This document shows positions 7,543-15,752 of a stretch of DNA of 16,329 nucleotides, one piece after another. Made by a program: the position numbers and the translations under genes. Origin of the DNA: an uncultured Peptoniphilus sp. (GTDB lineage Bacteria; Bacillota; Clostridia; Tissierellales; Peptoniphilaceae); NCBI RefSeq assembly GCF_946998875.1, contig NZ_CAMQAY010000029.1, positions 1 through 16,329 of the forward strand, written 5' to 3'. The notes below the pieces were generated by a model. The model was given only the letters and a program-made list of their open reading frames with translations. It had not been told where the DNA came from and ran no database searches. Position 1 is the first letter of the stretch. Each line of letters starts with the position of its first letter.

Positions 7543-7574
7543 AAAAATTAAAGGAAGTCATAAGCGACTTCCTT
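7543..7574 (-). terminator. Terminator of the MATE exporter gene
   Basis: AAGGAAGTC (7551-7559) and GACTTCCTT (7566-7574) form a 9-bp stem with a 6-base loop. On the minus strand the stem is followed by TTTAATTTTTTA, and it lies directly after the MATE stop codon (7578-7580). The plus strand also carries a T7 run, but no plus-strand gene leads into it. Confidence 0.85.
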
Positions 7575-7577
7575 TTT

Positions 7578-8900
7578 TTAAGCTCTTTGTAGTTTTGGTT
7601 TTTCTGTCATCTTCTTTAGAGAATACATTGCAATTAAAAATACTATAAATTCAGATATAAAGGCTCCCAGGAATAAATATCTTGCTCCAAAAAGTATTAC
7701 TGATAGGTAAATGGAGAAGAAGAGGGCGATTGATCCTCTCATTATATTTATTACTATGGAATATTTTGGATTTCCAATGGCAGAAGAAAGGGTTGCTATA
7801 AATAAATTGTGTCCTGCCAAGAAAAACATTAAGGCGTAAATTCTTAGGGGTCTAATGGAAGATGAAATCATAGTTTTATTTTCCAAAAACATAGAAAATA
7901 ATTTTTCTGCCTCAAAATATGATATTGCATACATAATTATGGAAATTATAAAAATAAAGATGAAGCTCATTTTTATAATCTTTAAACTTTTTTCTCTCTC
8001 TTCTGAGCCATGATAGTAAGAAAGAAGTGGCAGTGTTCCGTGGCAGACTCCTTGGAAAGTTGAATTTGCAAAGACGGAGAGGTAATTTATAACTGCATAG
8101 GCAGATAAAAATTCTGGCGAGATATACTTTATTATAAATAAATTAAAGATAAAGACAAAGGTTGCAGTGTTAAGTTCAGAGATAAATTCCCCAAAACCAT
8201 AGGCAACAGTTGTCTTTAAATAGGACAAAATTTCTTTTGCCCTCATTTTAATTTTCACAAAGCGAAGGTAGCCCTTGGCAGCTCTAAAATGAATAAAAAA
8301 TATTAGGCAAGATAAAAATTGCGCAATGCCCGTAGCAAGAGCTGCACCTCTTACTCCCATTTGAAACTTGTCTATTAAAATATAATCTAAAATAATATTT
8401 GTAAGGCAGGCAGAAACTGCACCTATTATTGCAGTTCTAGGAAAGCCGTCTACCTTTACAAGAACTTCAAAGGCATAGGAAATTATATAAAAGGGCGAAA
8501 AGAATACAATAACAGATAAATACTGGTGAGACAGTGGAAATAAAGTTGAATTTGCCCCCAAAAATAAAATTATTTTATCCATAAAAATTAGTGCAAGGGC
8601 AGCAAGAAGACCTGCAAAGGCAAGGATAAAAATAAGTATAAAAGTAAAGACTTTATTTGCCTCGTCACGATTTCCCCTGCCAAGCTCAATGCCAATAATG
8701 GTTTGTGAGCCAACGCCTGTTATGATGGCAATGGCAAAGAGAAAATTGACATAAGGAATAACTATTGTCACTGCAGATAATTCTAATTCACCGGCAAAAT
8801 TTGCTACAAAAAATCCGTCGACAATTGTGTAAATTGAAAAAACCCACATAGCAATTATTGATGGGATAACAAATTTGAAAAATTGTCTCTTTAAGTTCAT
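7578..8900 (-). CDS. MATE family multidrug/metabolite exporter
   Basis: This is a 440-residue integral membrane protein with about 12 hydrophobic segments in two similar halves, the standard MATE length and layout. The N-terminal MNLKRQFFKFVIPSIIAMWVFSIY and the following TIVDGFFVANFAG segment (the D-G-x-F-V-A motif of the first half) place it in the MATE family, closest in look to the MepA/NorM-like Firmicutes group. Such proteins export cationic compounds or metabolites in exchange for Na+ or H+; the substrate cannot be told here. It has its own promoter and terminator and an AGAGGTG ribosome binding site, so it is a single-gene unit. It lies head to head with the gamma-glutamyl hydrolase gene 133 bases away, and shared control is possible but not shown. 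Confidence 0.92.
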   Translation of the reverse strand: MNLKRQFFKFVIPSIIAMWVFSIYTIVDGFFVANFAGELELSAVTIVIPYVNFLFAIAIITGVGSQTIIGIELGRGNRDEANKVFTFILIFILAFAGLLAALALIFMDKIILFLGANSTLFPLSHQYLSVIVFFSPFYIISYAFEVLVKVDGFPRTAIIGAVSACLTNIILDYILIDKFQMGVRGAALATGIAQFLSCLIFFIHFRAAKGYLRFVKIKMRAKEILSYLKTTVAYGFGEFISELNTATFVFIFNLFIIKYISPEFLSAYAVINYLSVFANSTFQGVCHGTLPLLSYYHGSEEREKSLKIIKMSFIFIFIISIIMYAISYFEAEKLFSMFLENKTMISSSIRPLRIYALMFFLAGHNLFIATLSSAIGNPKYSIVINIMRGSIALFFSIYLSVILFGARYLFLGAFISEFIVFLIAMYSLKKMTEKPKLQRA

Positions 8901-8920
8901 AAAACACCTCTGATTATTTT

Positions 8921-8949
8921 ATTATAAATCAGCCTTATTTTTTAATCAA
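8921..8949 (-). promoter_or_regulatory. Promoter of the MATE exporter gene
   Basis: On the minus strand TTGATT (8949-8944) and a perfect TATAAT (8926-8921) are separated by 17 bp, upstream of the AGAGGTG ribosome binding site and the ATG at 8900. Confidence 0.7.
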
Positions 8950-8957
8950 TAAAGGTA

Positions 8958-8973
8958 ACATAGAACTTTATGT
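8958..8973. promoter_or_regulatory. Short inverted repeat between divergent promoters
   Basis: ACATA (8958-8962) and TATGT (8969-8973) form an inverted repeat around a 6-base centre, midway between the MATE -35 and the -10 of the divergent hydrolase gene. It is a possible operator for one or both genes, but it is short and in AT-rich DNA, so chance is a real alternative. Confidence 0.25.
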
Positions 8974-8974
8974 A

Positions 8975-9004
8975 TTATGAATTTATTATTCACTTTGATA
9001 TAAT
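8975..9004 (+). promoter_or_regulatory. Promoter of the gamma-glutamyl hydrolase-like gene
   Basis: A perfect TATAAT -10 lies at 8999-9004. The best -35 is a weak TTATGA (8975-8980) at 18 bp. A GGGGAGG ribosome binding site (9021-9027) and the ATG at 9034 follow. Confidence 0.55.
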
Positions 9005-9033
9005 TAAAGCATAAATTATAGGGGAGGAAGATT

Positions 9034-9768
9034 ATGAAAGCAATTATAGGAATTTCTATTAACTCACTTAGAGATATTTCTCAAAATGATGTTGGACAAA
9101 TTGGAGTTGAAGGTCAAGACTGGCAACTTGTGGCAGCAGATTATATTAGAGCAATAGAAAGAAATGGTGGCATACCAATTTTAATTCCAAATATAAAGAA
9201 TATGGAAGACATGACTCACGTCCTTGATAAGGTTGACGGTCTACTTTTATCTGGTGGTCACGATGTAAACCCAAGAATTTATAAGGAAAGAAATAGCGGA
9301 AAGGCTGGTAACTTTGACAACATAAGAGACCACCAAGAAATTTTTATGACAGAGTATGCCCTAGAAAAAGACATACCTTATCTTGGAATTTGTAGAGGCC
9401 TTCAAATTTTAAATGTCACACTTGGCGGAACTATTCACCAAGACTTGCCATCAGCAGGATTTCCTGCACACTCAATGAGCAATTCACTTAGAAATGAGCC
9501 ATCACATTCTCTAAAAATCTTAGAAGATTCTCCACTTTATGAAATTTTTAAGAGAGATGAAATTTGGACAAACTCCTACCACCACCAAGGCATAAATGAA
9601 CTAGGTAAGGGCTTAAAGATTGCCGCACTTTCAGAAGAAGGACTTGTTGAAGCAGCTTACTTAGAGGACAAAAAATTTGCCCTAGCAGTACAGTGGCATC
9701 CAGAAATGATGTACGACCATGAAGAAATGAATATGATTTTTAAAAAATTCATTGAGGCTTGCAAGTAA
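9034..9768 (+). CDS. Class I glutamine amidotransferase-like gamma-glutamyl hydrolase (peptidase C26, PuuD-like)
   Basis: This 244-residue protein resembles gamma-glutamyl-gamma-aminobutyrate hydrolase, which cleaves gamma-glutamyl amide bonds. The catalytic triad of the class I amidotransferase fold is visible: nucleophile Cys120 in YLGICRGLQ, His222 and Glu224 in VQWHPE. The oxyanion-type loop LLLSGGHDVNP, the GGTIHQDLP segment and the SYHHQGI motif are typical of the PuuD/C26 group and separate it from GuaA or CarA. It is cytosolic, with no signal peptide. None of the other putrescine-degradation genes (puuA, puuB, puuC) is nearby, so the true substrate may be another gamma-glutamyl compound. 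It has its own promoter and a terminator 34 bases after the stop, so it is monocistronic. Confidence 0.9.
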   Translation: MKAIIGISINSLRDISQNDVGQIGVEGQDWQLVAADYIRAIERNGGIPILIPNIKNMEDMTHVLDKVDGLLLSGGHDVNPRIYKERNSGKAGNFDNIRDHQEIFMTEYALEKDIPYLGICRGLQILNVTLGGTIHQDLPSAGFPAHSMSNSLRNEPSHSLKILEDSPLYEIFKRDEIWTNSYHHQGINELGKGLKIAALSEEGLVEAAYLEDKKFALAVQWHPEMMYDHEEMNMIFKKFIEACK

Positions 9769-9801
9769 TAAGAGCGAAAAATTCATATGGACACAAAAAT
9801 A

Positions 9802-9830
9802 CCCTTGCTGATTTTTAGCAAGGGATTTTT
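9802..9830. terminator. Bidirectional terminator between the hydrolase and lipoprotein genes
   Basis: CCCTTGCT (9802-9809) and AGCAAGGG (9817-9824) form an 8-bp GC-containing stem with a 7-base loop, followed by ATTTTT on the plus strand. The minus strand reads into TATTTTT, so it also ends the convergent lipoprotein gene, whose stop is at 9841. Confidence 0.88.
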
Positions 9831-9840
9831 GATTTATTTT

Positions 9841-10914
9841 CTATTCAAAGTAGTCGATTATGCCTTTTACAGCAATGCCAGTGGCCTTGTGATAAACTAC
9901 TCCTTCACAATAGGTCCAATTTTCTGTTCCTACTTTCTTTTTTGCCTCTTCGTAGTCTTTTTTCTTGGCAATTTCTATTGTGCCTGGGTAATGGTTTGGT
10001 CCATTTTCGATGTAGACCACATCTTTTTCGTAGCCAGGAACTTCTTCAAGCTTGTGGGTGAAGTCCTTTAGTCCACTTTCCTGAGCCTTGTAAAATAATT
10101 CTTCCATTAATCTATCGTAGTGTTCCTTTCTTCTATCAGAAAACATCAATTTGCCATAGATGTCTTCGTCACCGCGAGCCATTTTTTGAATAGAAGGTCC
10201 GTATCCTGCCCCATCCATAGCTTCAATCTTTTCATCAAAGACAAAATTCTTATCATGGTCTAGGACATAGCGAAGTTCCATAGGAGTAGTGTAGCCAGAT
10301 TCGCTATTAAAAATTCCATTCTTGTAGGAATAATTTTCATTAGTTACAATTGCAAGAAAAATCAACTTTCCATCTTCAAAGAAGTCCTTAACTAATTGAG
10401 TACAATAAATTTGGTGGTCACCAGGATTCTTCATAGTTTCAACATTTTGAACTTGATTTGAAAGCAAGAGTTCTAGGGCCTTGTCTCTTAAATTATCCTT
10501 TGACTCAATTATTTTTGAATTTCCTTTTCTAATTTCTTCGTTTTTATAAATACCATCAACTTTTTCATTGGAAAGTTTAACTATTCTACCATCAGAATAA
10601 ATTATTAGATCTCCTGCTGTATCTTCAGTCTTTTCTGTGTCCTTGTTATTAAAGGTCACTCCCATAAAAATTTTTTCGTAGTCACCATCACTTAAGGATC
10701 CTTTTATTTCTGCAAGAGGAAATTTTTCACTTGACTCGCCAAGATTTTCTCTTGCAATAAAAAGCCTTGACTTACTTTCTTCTTGTGAATTTTTCTCTTT
10801 CTCTTCAACTTTATTTTTTTCAGCTAGATCTTTACTTGAATTTTCATTTTTCCCACAAGCAGTGAAAAATAAAATTGCAATTAAAGAAATTATAATAATT
10901 TTTATATTTTTCAT
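9841..10914 (-). CDS. Predicted lipoprotein of unknown function
   Basis: From the ATG at 10914 the product has 357 residues. It begins MKNIKIIIISLIAILFFTAC, a classic lipoprotein signal with lipobox FTAC and lipidated Cys20, so it should be anchored to the outer face of the membrane. A Ser/Lys/Glu-rich linker (residues of about 21-50) follows, then a soluble domain I do not recognise; it contains GDLIIYSDGRIVKLSNE and an acidic/lysine-rich C-terminal third. An in-frame TTG at 10962 would add 16 residues, but that TTG is the first part of the -35 hexamer, and the AAGGAG ribosome binding site sits just before the ATG at 10914; the shorter start is therefore chosen. It is flanked by a terminator and its own promoter, so it is monocistronic and its context gives no function. 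Confidence 0.85.
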   Translation of the reverse strand: MKNIKIIIISLIAILFFTACGKNENSSKDLAEKNKVEEKEKNSQEESKSRLFIARENLGESSEKFPLAEIKGSLSDGDYEKIFMGVTFNNKDTEKTEDTAGDLIIYSDGRIVKLSNEKVDGIYKNEEIRKGNSKIIESKDNLRDKALELLLSNQVQNVETMKNPGDHQIYCTQLVKDFFEDGKLIFLAIVTNENYSYKNGIFNSESGYTTPMELRYVLDHDKNFVFDEKIEAMDGAGYGPSIQKMARGDEDIYGKLMFSDRRKEHYDRLMEELFYKAQESGLKDFTHKLEEVPGYEKDVVYIENGPNHYPGTIEIAKKKDYEEAKKKVGTENWTYCEGVVYHKATGIAVKGIIDYFE

Positions 10915-10933
10915 GGTTTTCTCCTTTTTTCTT

Positions 10934-10962
10934 ATAATATAATAAAGCAAGGAGACTTTCAA
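10934..10962 (-). promoter_or_regulatory. Promoter of the lipoprotein gene
   Basis: On the minus strand TTGAAA (10962-10957) and TATTAT (10939-10934) are 17 bp apart. Transcription would start near 10928, leaving only about 14 bases of leader that hold the AAGGAG ribosome binding site. This fixes the start codon at 10914. Confidence 0.75.
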
Positions 10963-10992
10963 TTACAAAAATATTATTAAAGCATTAAATTA

Positions 10993-11001
10993 TGGTATAA
11001 T
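10993..11001 (+). promoter_or_regulatory. Extended -10 promoter of the ACT-UPF0210 operon
   Basis: TGGTATAAT (10993-11001) is a perfect extended -10 (TGn plus TATAAT). No good -35 lies 16-18 bp upstream, which is acceptable for extended -10 promoters. A second TATAAT lies at 11005-11010. A GAGGGGG ribosome binding site (11018-11024) and the ATG at 11030 follow. Confidence 0.65.
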
Positions 11002-11029
11002 AATTATAATTTTAAATGAGGGGGAAATT

Positions 11030-11299
11030 ATGAGAGCTGTTATAACTGTTATTGGTAGCGACAAAATCGGAATTGTATATGAAGTAGTAAAGAAGATGGT
11101 GGAATTCGATCTAAATATTGTGGACATCACACAAACAATTTTAGACGATTACTTTACAATGATTGTAATAGTTGACTTGACTAAGATGAATGTTGAGTTC
11201 CAAGAAGTTGTTGACGCCTACGAAAAACTTGGCGAAGAATTAGATCTTTCTATTAGGGTTCAACACCAAGGTATCTTTGACAAGATGCACCAAATTTAA
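11030..11299 (+). CDS. ACT domain-containing protein (UPF0237 type)
   Basis: This 89-residue protein is a single ACT domain, the small fold that binds amino acids and regulates metabolic enzymes. The opening MRAVITVIGSDKIGIVYEVV has the typical G-x-D-x-x-G-I turn where ligands sit at ACT dimer interfaces, and ending RVQHQGIFDKMHQI is typical of the UPF0237 family. It has no DNA-binding or enzymatic part, so it likely acts by pairing with another protein. In many Firmicutes this gene directly precedes UPF0210, as here (9 bases apart, with AAGGAG between), so the natural partner is the next gene product; physical interaction is inference. The ligand is unknown. Confidence 0.93.
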   Translation: MRAVITVIGSDKIGIVYEVVKKMVEFDLNIVDITQTILDDYFTMIVIVDLTKMNVEFQEVVDAYEKLGEELDLSIRVQHQGIFDKMHQI

Positions 11300-11308
11300 G
11301 GAGCTATT

Positions 11309-12664
11309 ATGGATAAGAGAAGAATATTAGAGACAGTTAGGATGCTTGACCAAGAGAACCTAGACATTAGGACTGTAACTCTTGGCATATCACTTTTAGA
11401 CTGTATAGATAAAGATGGCGAGGCTGCTCGCGAAAAAATTTACAATAAAATTATTAAGTACGGCAAGCACTTAGTTGACTATGCCAATGAAATCGGCAAA
11501 AAATATGGCGTAGAAATTGTAAACAAGAGAGTTTCAGTTACACCTATTGCACTTATAGCAGGGGCAACTGAGGAAAAAGACTACACAGAATTTGCAAGGA
11601 CACTAGATAGGGCTGCAAAGGAAATTGGCGTTGACTTCATAGGTGGTTTTTCTGCCCTAGTTCATGGAGAAATGACGCCAGCTGATGAAATTTTAATTAA
11701 TTCAATTCCTCGCGCCCTTGCTGAAACAGAAAAAGTTTGTTCATCAGTAAATGTTGGGACAACAAAAAAAGGTCTAAACATGGATGCAGTTAAATTAATT
11801 GGCGAAAAAATTGTTGCCACTGCAGAAAATACTAAGGATGCAGACTCCATTGGCTGTGCAAAGCTTGTTGTCTTTGCCAATGCAGTGGAAGACAATCCCT
11901 TTATGGCAGGAGCCTTTCACGGAGTTGGCATGGGCGATGTAGTCCTTCACGTTGGAGTATCTGGTCCAGGTGTAGTTAAGTATGCTCTAGAAAAAGTTAA
12001 GGGCAAAAGCTTTGATGTAGTTTCAGAAACTATTAAGAAAACTGCCTTTAAAATCACAAGGCTTGGCGAACTAATCGGCACAGAAGTTGCAAATAAGGTG
12101 GGAGTTCCCTTTGGAACAATTGACCTATCCCTTGCACCAACACCAGCAATTGGTGATTCTGTTGCAAGAATCCTAGAAGAAATTGGCGTAGAATTTGCAG
12201 GCGGACATGGAACTACAGCTGCCCTTGCCATGTTAAATGACGCAGTGAAAAAAGGCGGCATAATGGCATCTGACCATGTTGGCGGACTTTCTGGTGCCTT
12301 CATACCAGTAAGTGAAGACGAAGGCATGATTGAAGCTGCAAGAAATGGTCACATTGGACTAGATAAGCTTGAAGCCATGACTTGCGTGTGCTCAGTTGGT
12401 CTCGACATGATTGCAATTCCAGGAGACACTAAGGCATCAACAATTGCTGCAATAATTGCCGACGAAGCCATGATTGGAATTATAAATCAAAAGACAACTG
12501 CCGTTAGACTCATTCCAGTAATAGGAAAGGGCGTTGGCGAAGAGGCAACCTTTGGAGGATTACTTGGTTCAGCTCCTATTATTCCAGTTCATGCGGGAAG
12601 CAGTGAAAGATTTGCTGCAAGAGGAGGATTTATTCCTGCTCCAGTTCACAGCTTTAAGAACTAA
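11309..12664 (+). CDS. UPF0210 / DUF711 'PFL family' protein
   Basis: This 451-residue cytosolic protein belongs to UPF0210 (DUF711), conserved across Firmicutes and archaea, with a core fold related to pyruvate formate-lyase but no established reaction. Visible conserved blocks are GGFSALVHGEMTPADEILI, SVNVGTTKKGLNMDAV, VLHVGVSGPGVVKYAL, GGHGTTAALAMLNDAVKKGG, the cysteine motif EAMTCVCSVGLDMIAIPGDT (Cys359 and Cys361), and the C-terminal PVHAGSSERFAARGGFIPAP. The length is full for the family. I see no convincing glycyl radical motif (RVSGY-like) at the C-terminus and no activating enzyme gene nearby, so the glycyl radical chemistry of true PFL should not be assumed. The upstream ACT protein is its conserved partner. 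Confidence 0.93.
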   Translation: MDKRRILETVRMLDQENLDIRTVTLGISLLDCIDKDGEAAREKIYNKIIKYGKHLVDYANEIGKKYGVEIVNKRVSVTPIALIAGATEEKDYTEFARTLDRAAKEIGVDFIGGFSALVHGEMTPADEILINSIPRALAETEKVCSSVNVGTTKKGLNMDAVKLIGEKIVATAENTKDADSIGCAKLVVFANAVEDNPFMAGAFHGVGMGDVVLHVGVSGPGVVKYALEKVKGKSFDVVSETIKKTAFKITRLGELIGTEVANKVGVPFGTIDLSLAPTPAIGDSVARILEEIGVEFAGGHGTTAALAMLNDAVKKGGIMASDHVGGLSGAFIPVSEDEGMIEAARNGHIGLDKLEAMTCVCSVGLDMIAIPGDTKASTIAAIIADEAMIGIINQKTTAVRLIPVIGKGVGEEATFGGLLGSAPIIPVHAGSSERFAARGGFIPAPVHSFKN

Positions 12665-12730
12665 AAAAATAAAAATTAAAAATAAAAATTAATAACTAAG
12701 AATTAAAAATCCAAGGGAAAGAGGTGTACT

Positions 12731-14125
12731 ATGAATAACAATTCAAAGGAAATTGAAAAATTAACTACAGAGAATACCGAATTTAAGAGAGAAATCGGAG
12801 TCTTTGGTGGTGTAAGTATTATCGGTGGAATTATGATAGGCTCAGGAATTTTTTATCTTGGATCCTATGTACTTCAAAGGACAAATATGAATTCAGGTCT
12901 GGCACTTATCTGCTGGATTATTGGCGGTCTTATTACACTTTTTGGAGGACTTTGCTATGCAGAGCTTGGCACAGCTATGCCAAAGGCTGGCGGAAGAATT
13001 GTCTACTTAAATGAAGCTTATCACCCAATAGTTGGATTCATCTCTGGATTTACTGATTGGATAGTAGGTGGACCTGGTTCAGTTGCCGCTGTTGCAATTG
13101 CACTTATGTCTGTCTTTAAAAGTTTTTTTGACATTTCAGATTTTGGAATAAAAATGGCTGCAATATTCTTGATTATTGCCCTAACAGTTTACAATTTATT
13201 TGGAGTTAAGGCTTCATCAATTTTGCAAAACATATCCATGGTGGCAAAACTTCTTCCCATTGGAATGGTAATGGTAGCTGCACTTTTCGTTGGAAAGATA
13301 AGCCCTGATTTGAGCCTAGGTTCTGCTATTGAATATTCAAAGACAAGTGACACAAGTATTTTTGGCATGATTGCCATAGCAGTTGTTGCAACTCTTTGGG
13401 CATACGAAGGCTGGACAAACTTAAACACAGTTGCAGAAGAAATAAAAGAGCCCCACAAAAATTTGCCTTTGGCACTAATAATTGGAATTGGTGGCATAAC
13501 AATTTTGTACACTCTATTTAATTTTGCTATTATGAAAGTTATACCTCACGACGAAATTGTCTCTATGATAGAGGGTGGAGACCTATACCTAGGCACAGAA
13601 GTTGCAAAGAGAGTGTTTGGTCACGCCGGTGTAATTATTGTAAGTACAGGTATGGTGCTTGCCATGTTTGGTACTTTAAATGGACTTATACTTGCCCAAC
13701 CAAGGATGTACTATGCAATGGCAGTGGAAGGCCACTTTTTCAAGGCCTTTGCAAAACTTCATCCAAAGTACAAAGTCCCAAGTGCACCAATAATTGTCCA
13801 ATGTATATTTTCTTGCCTACTCGTTATGGCATCAAACCTAGACCAACTTACTAACATGGTTGTAATCACAGGAATGATTTTCTCCGTTCTTACAATTTTA
13901 TCTGTTCCAATTCTTAGAAAAAAATATCCAAAGATTGAAAGACCTTACAAAGTTTGGTTCTATCCAGTCTCTGTAGTTATTACAGCCCTAATTTTTGCAG
14001 GTCTTGTTGTACAAGGTGCAATGGAAGACCCAATCACAGGGCTTACTGGACTTATAGTGCCAATTCTTGGAGCAATCACTTATATGATTTTTGATGCAAA
14101 ATTAAAAAAAGAAAAAGGAGTATAA
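12731..14125 (+). CDS. APC superfamily amino acid permease
   Basis: This is a 464-residue membrane protein with about 12 hydrophobic segments. The first-helix motif GGIMIGSGIF (residues 32-41) is the substrate-binding unwound helix of APC transporters. The second-helix region, GGLITLFGGLCYAELGTAMPKAGG, carries the E-L-G-x-x-x-P-x-x-G-G signature. The sequence YEGWTNLNTVAEEIKEPHKNLPLAL is typical of the LAT/SteT-like group, whose members exchange neutral amino acids. The exact substrate cannot be read. A 66-base gap separates it from UPF0210; 12665-12712 is a low-complexity A/T run without a hairpin or clear promoter, and a GAAAGAGGTG ribosome binding site precedes the ATG. Its last codons contain the ribosome binding site of the amidohydrolase, one base downstream. 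Confidence 0.92.
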   Translation: MNNNSKEIEKLTTENTEFKREIGVFGGVSIIGGIMIGSGIFYLGSYVLQRTNMNSGLALICWIIGGLITLFGGLCYAELGTAMPKAGGRIVYLNEAYHPIVGFISGFTDWIVGGPGSVAAVAIALMSVFKSFFDISDFGIKMAAIFLIIALTVYNLFGVKASSILQNISMVAKLLPIGMVMVAALFVGKISPDLSLGSAIEYSKTSDTSIFGMIAIAVVATLWAYEGWTNLNTVAEEIKEPHKNLPLALIIGIGGITILYTLFNFAIMKVIPHDEIVSMIEGGDLYLGTEVAKRVFGHAGVIIVSTGMVLAMFGTLNGLILAQPRMYYAMAVEGHFFKAFAKLHPKYKVPSAPIIVQCIFSCLLVMASNLDQLTNMVVITGMIFSVLTILSVPILRKKYPKIERPYKVWFYPVSVVITALIFAGLVVQGAMEDPITGLTGLIVPILGAITYMIFDAKLKKEKGV

Positions 14126-14126
14126 G

Positions 14127-15746
14127 ATGAAAAAGTTATTTTACAATGGAAAGGTTTATGTCAATAGAGACGAATTTCAAGAGGCAATTTATCTTGAAGA
14201 TGAGTTTATAAAGGAAGTAGGAGAAAGTGAAAACCTCCTAGAAAAATATCCTGAGGCAGTAAAAATTGACTGCCAAGGAAAGACCATAATTCCAGGCCTA
14301 AACGATTCACACCTACACTTTATGCAATTTGGTGAAAGCATGAACCAAGTTGACATAGAAGGAGTAGAGTCCATTGAAGAAATGATTGAAAGATGTAAGG
14401 ATTTCATGAAAAAAAATCCAAAGAGATGTGAAAAGGGCATTCACGCTATTGGATGGAATCAAGATTTATTTACTGGCGAAAAGAGAATACCCAATCGCTT
14501 TGACTTAGATAAAATCTCAAAAGAAATTCCAATTGTTCTTGAAAGAGTTTGCGGCCACATAGTTTCATCAAACACAAAGGTCATAGAAATCCTTGGACTT
14601 ACAAAGGACAGCCCACAATATCCTGACGGAGAATTTTTAATAGGCGAGGATGGCTATCCAAGCGGAGTTTACACTGCCAATGCCTGCAACTTTGCCAAGG
14701 ATGTAATACCAGATTTCACTCTTGAAGAAAGACGCGAGATGTTAATTGAGACAATGGACTATGCAGTTTCTTGTGGACTTACATCTGTGCAATCAAATGA
14801 TGTTGGCACAACTTTTATGAATGGACCAGTGGCTTTTGAACTATTAAAGGATATTTATAAAGAAAATAAAAAAATTAGATACAGACATCAAGTTTGCTTT
14901 AACAACTTTTCTGAATTTGAAAAATATTTGTCTGACGGAGAATACTCTAACAAAGAAAAGGAATATGATACAAATTATTTAAAGCTTGGACCCTTGAAGT
15001 TATTTAAGGATGGATCCCTTGGTGCAAGGACTGCCCTAATGCGTAATGGCTACAATGATGACAGGGACAACCATGGACTTCCTTGGATCAAGGATCAAGA
15101 GATGAGAAAGTATGTTAAGCTTGCTAGTGAAAATAATCTCCAAGTAATAACTCATGTAATTGGCGACAAGGCAATTGAAGATACAGTAAAATGCTACGAA
15201 GATTCCTTTAAAGATGGCAAAAATTCTCTGCGCCACACACTAGTTCACTGTCAAATAACAGATAGAGAATTAGTTGAGCGAATTGCAAGAGATGACATCT
15301 GTGTCATGGCACAACCAATCTTCTTGGACTACGATATGAAGGTTGTGGAAGACAGATGTGGCAAAGAACTTGCATCAACATCCTATGCCTTTAAGAGCCT
15401 AAAGGACCTTGGAGCACACGTTGCCTATGGCACTGATGCACCAGTGGAAAACTTAAATCCCTTCCCCAATATTTACATGGCAGTGACTCGCAAGGACAAA
15501 AATGGGAATCCACAGGGAGGATTTTATCCTAAGGAGTGCGTGGACATCTACGAGGCCATTGATGCCTACACAGTAGAATCTGCTTACGTAGAATTCCAAG
15601 AAGACATCAAGGGAAGGATCAAAAAAGATTTCTTGGCAGACTTTGTAGTTTTAGACGAGGACATCTTTACAATTGACCCAATGGATATCAAGGACATTAA
15701 ACCAAGGATGACAGTCGTTGGCGGAAACGTAGTTTATAAAAGATGA
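14127..15746 (+). CDS. YtcJ-type metal-dependent amidohydrolase (Amidohydro_3)
   Basis: This 539-residue enzyme belongs to the amidohydrolase superfamily, Amidohydro_3/YtcJ group, which includes N-substituted formamide deformylase (NfdA). Metal-site landmarks are visible: DSHLHF (His62 and His64) after strand 1, His343 in ITHVIGD, His374 in LVHCQIT, and Asp437 in YGTDAPVE, plus the KLGPLKLFKDGSLGARTALM segment typical of this group. A small beta-sandwich is built from residues of about 1-55 and the last 50, as usual. No signal peptide is present, so it is cytosolic. It would hydrolyse a C-N bond of a small amide. Its start is one base after the permease stop, suggesting that the permease delivers its substrate or removes its product; the compound is unknown. 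Only 6 bases separate it from the reductase gene. Confidence 0.92.
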   Translation: MKKLFYNGKVYVNRDEFQEAIYLEDEFIKEVGESENLLEKYPEAVKIDCQGKTIIPGLNDSHLHFMQFGESMNQVDIEGVESIEEMIERCKDFMKKNPKRCEKGIHAIGWNQDLFTGEKRIPNRFDLDKISKEIPIVLERVCGHIVSSNTKVIEILGLTKDSPQYPDGEFLIGEDGYPSGVYTANACNFAKDVIPDFTLEERREMLIETMDYAVSCGLTSVQSNDVGTTFMNGPVAFELLKDIYKENKKIRYRHQVCFNNFSEFEKYLSDGEYSNKEKEYDTNYLKLGPLKLFKDGSLGARTALMRNGYNDDRDNHGLPWIKDQEMRKYVKLASENNLQVITHVIGDKAIEDTVKCYEDSFKDGKNSLRHTLVHCQITDRELVERIARDDICVMAQPIFLDYDMKVVEDRCGKELASTSYAFKSLKDLGAHVAYGTDAPVENLNPFPNIYMAVTRKDKNGNPQGGFYPKECVDIYEAIDAYTVESAYVEFQEDIKGRIKKDFLADFVVLDEDIFTIDPMDIKDIKPRMTVVGGNVVYKR

Positions 15747-15752
15747 GGAAGT

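Noticed and set aside
10915..10962. TTG at 10962 as start of the lipoprotein gene
   Set aside because: It coincides with the -35 hexamer TTGAAA, has no ribosome binding site, and would bury the lipoprotein signal peptide 16 residues in.
11662..12327. Minus-strand open frames of 77 and 126 codons inside UPF0210
   Set aside because: UPF0210 is an unmistakable conserved gene here; the antisense frames show no homology and no start signals.
11309..12664. True pyruvate formate-lyase
   Set aside because: At 451 residues it is far shorter than PFL, no RVSGY-like glycyl radical motif was found, and no activating enzyme gene is nearby.
12661..12712. A/T-rich tract with repeated AAAAATTAAAAAT-like pieces as an attachment site, promoter or terminator
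   Set aside because: It has no GC stem, no -35/-10 pair of good quality and no flanking repeat; it reads as low-complexity spacer in an AT-rich genome.
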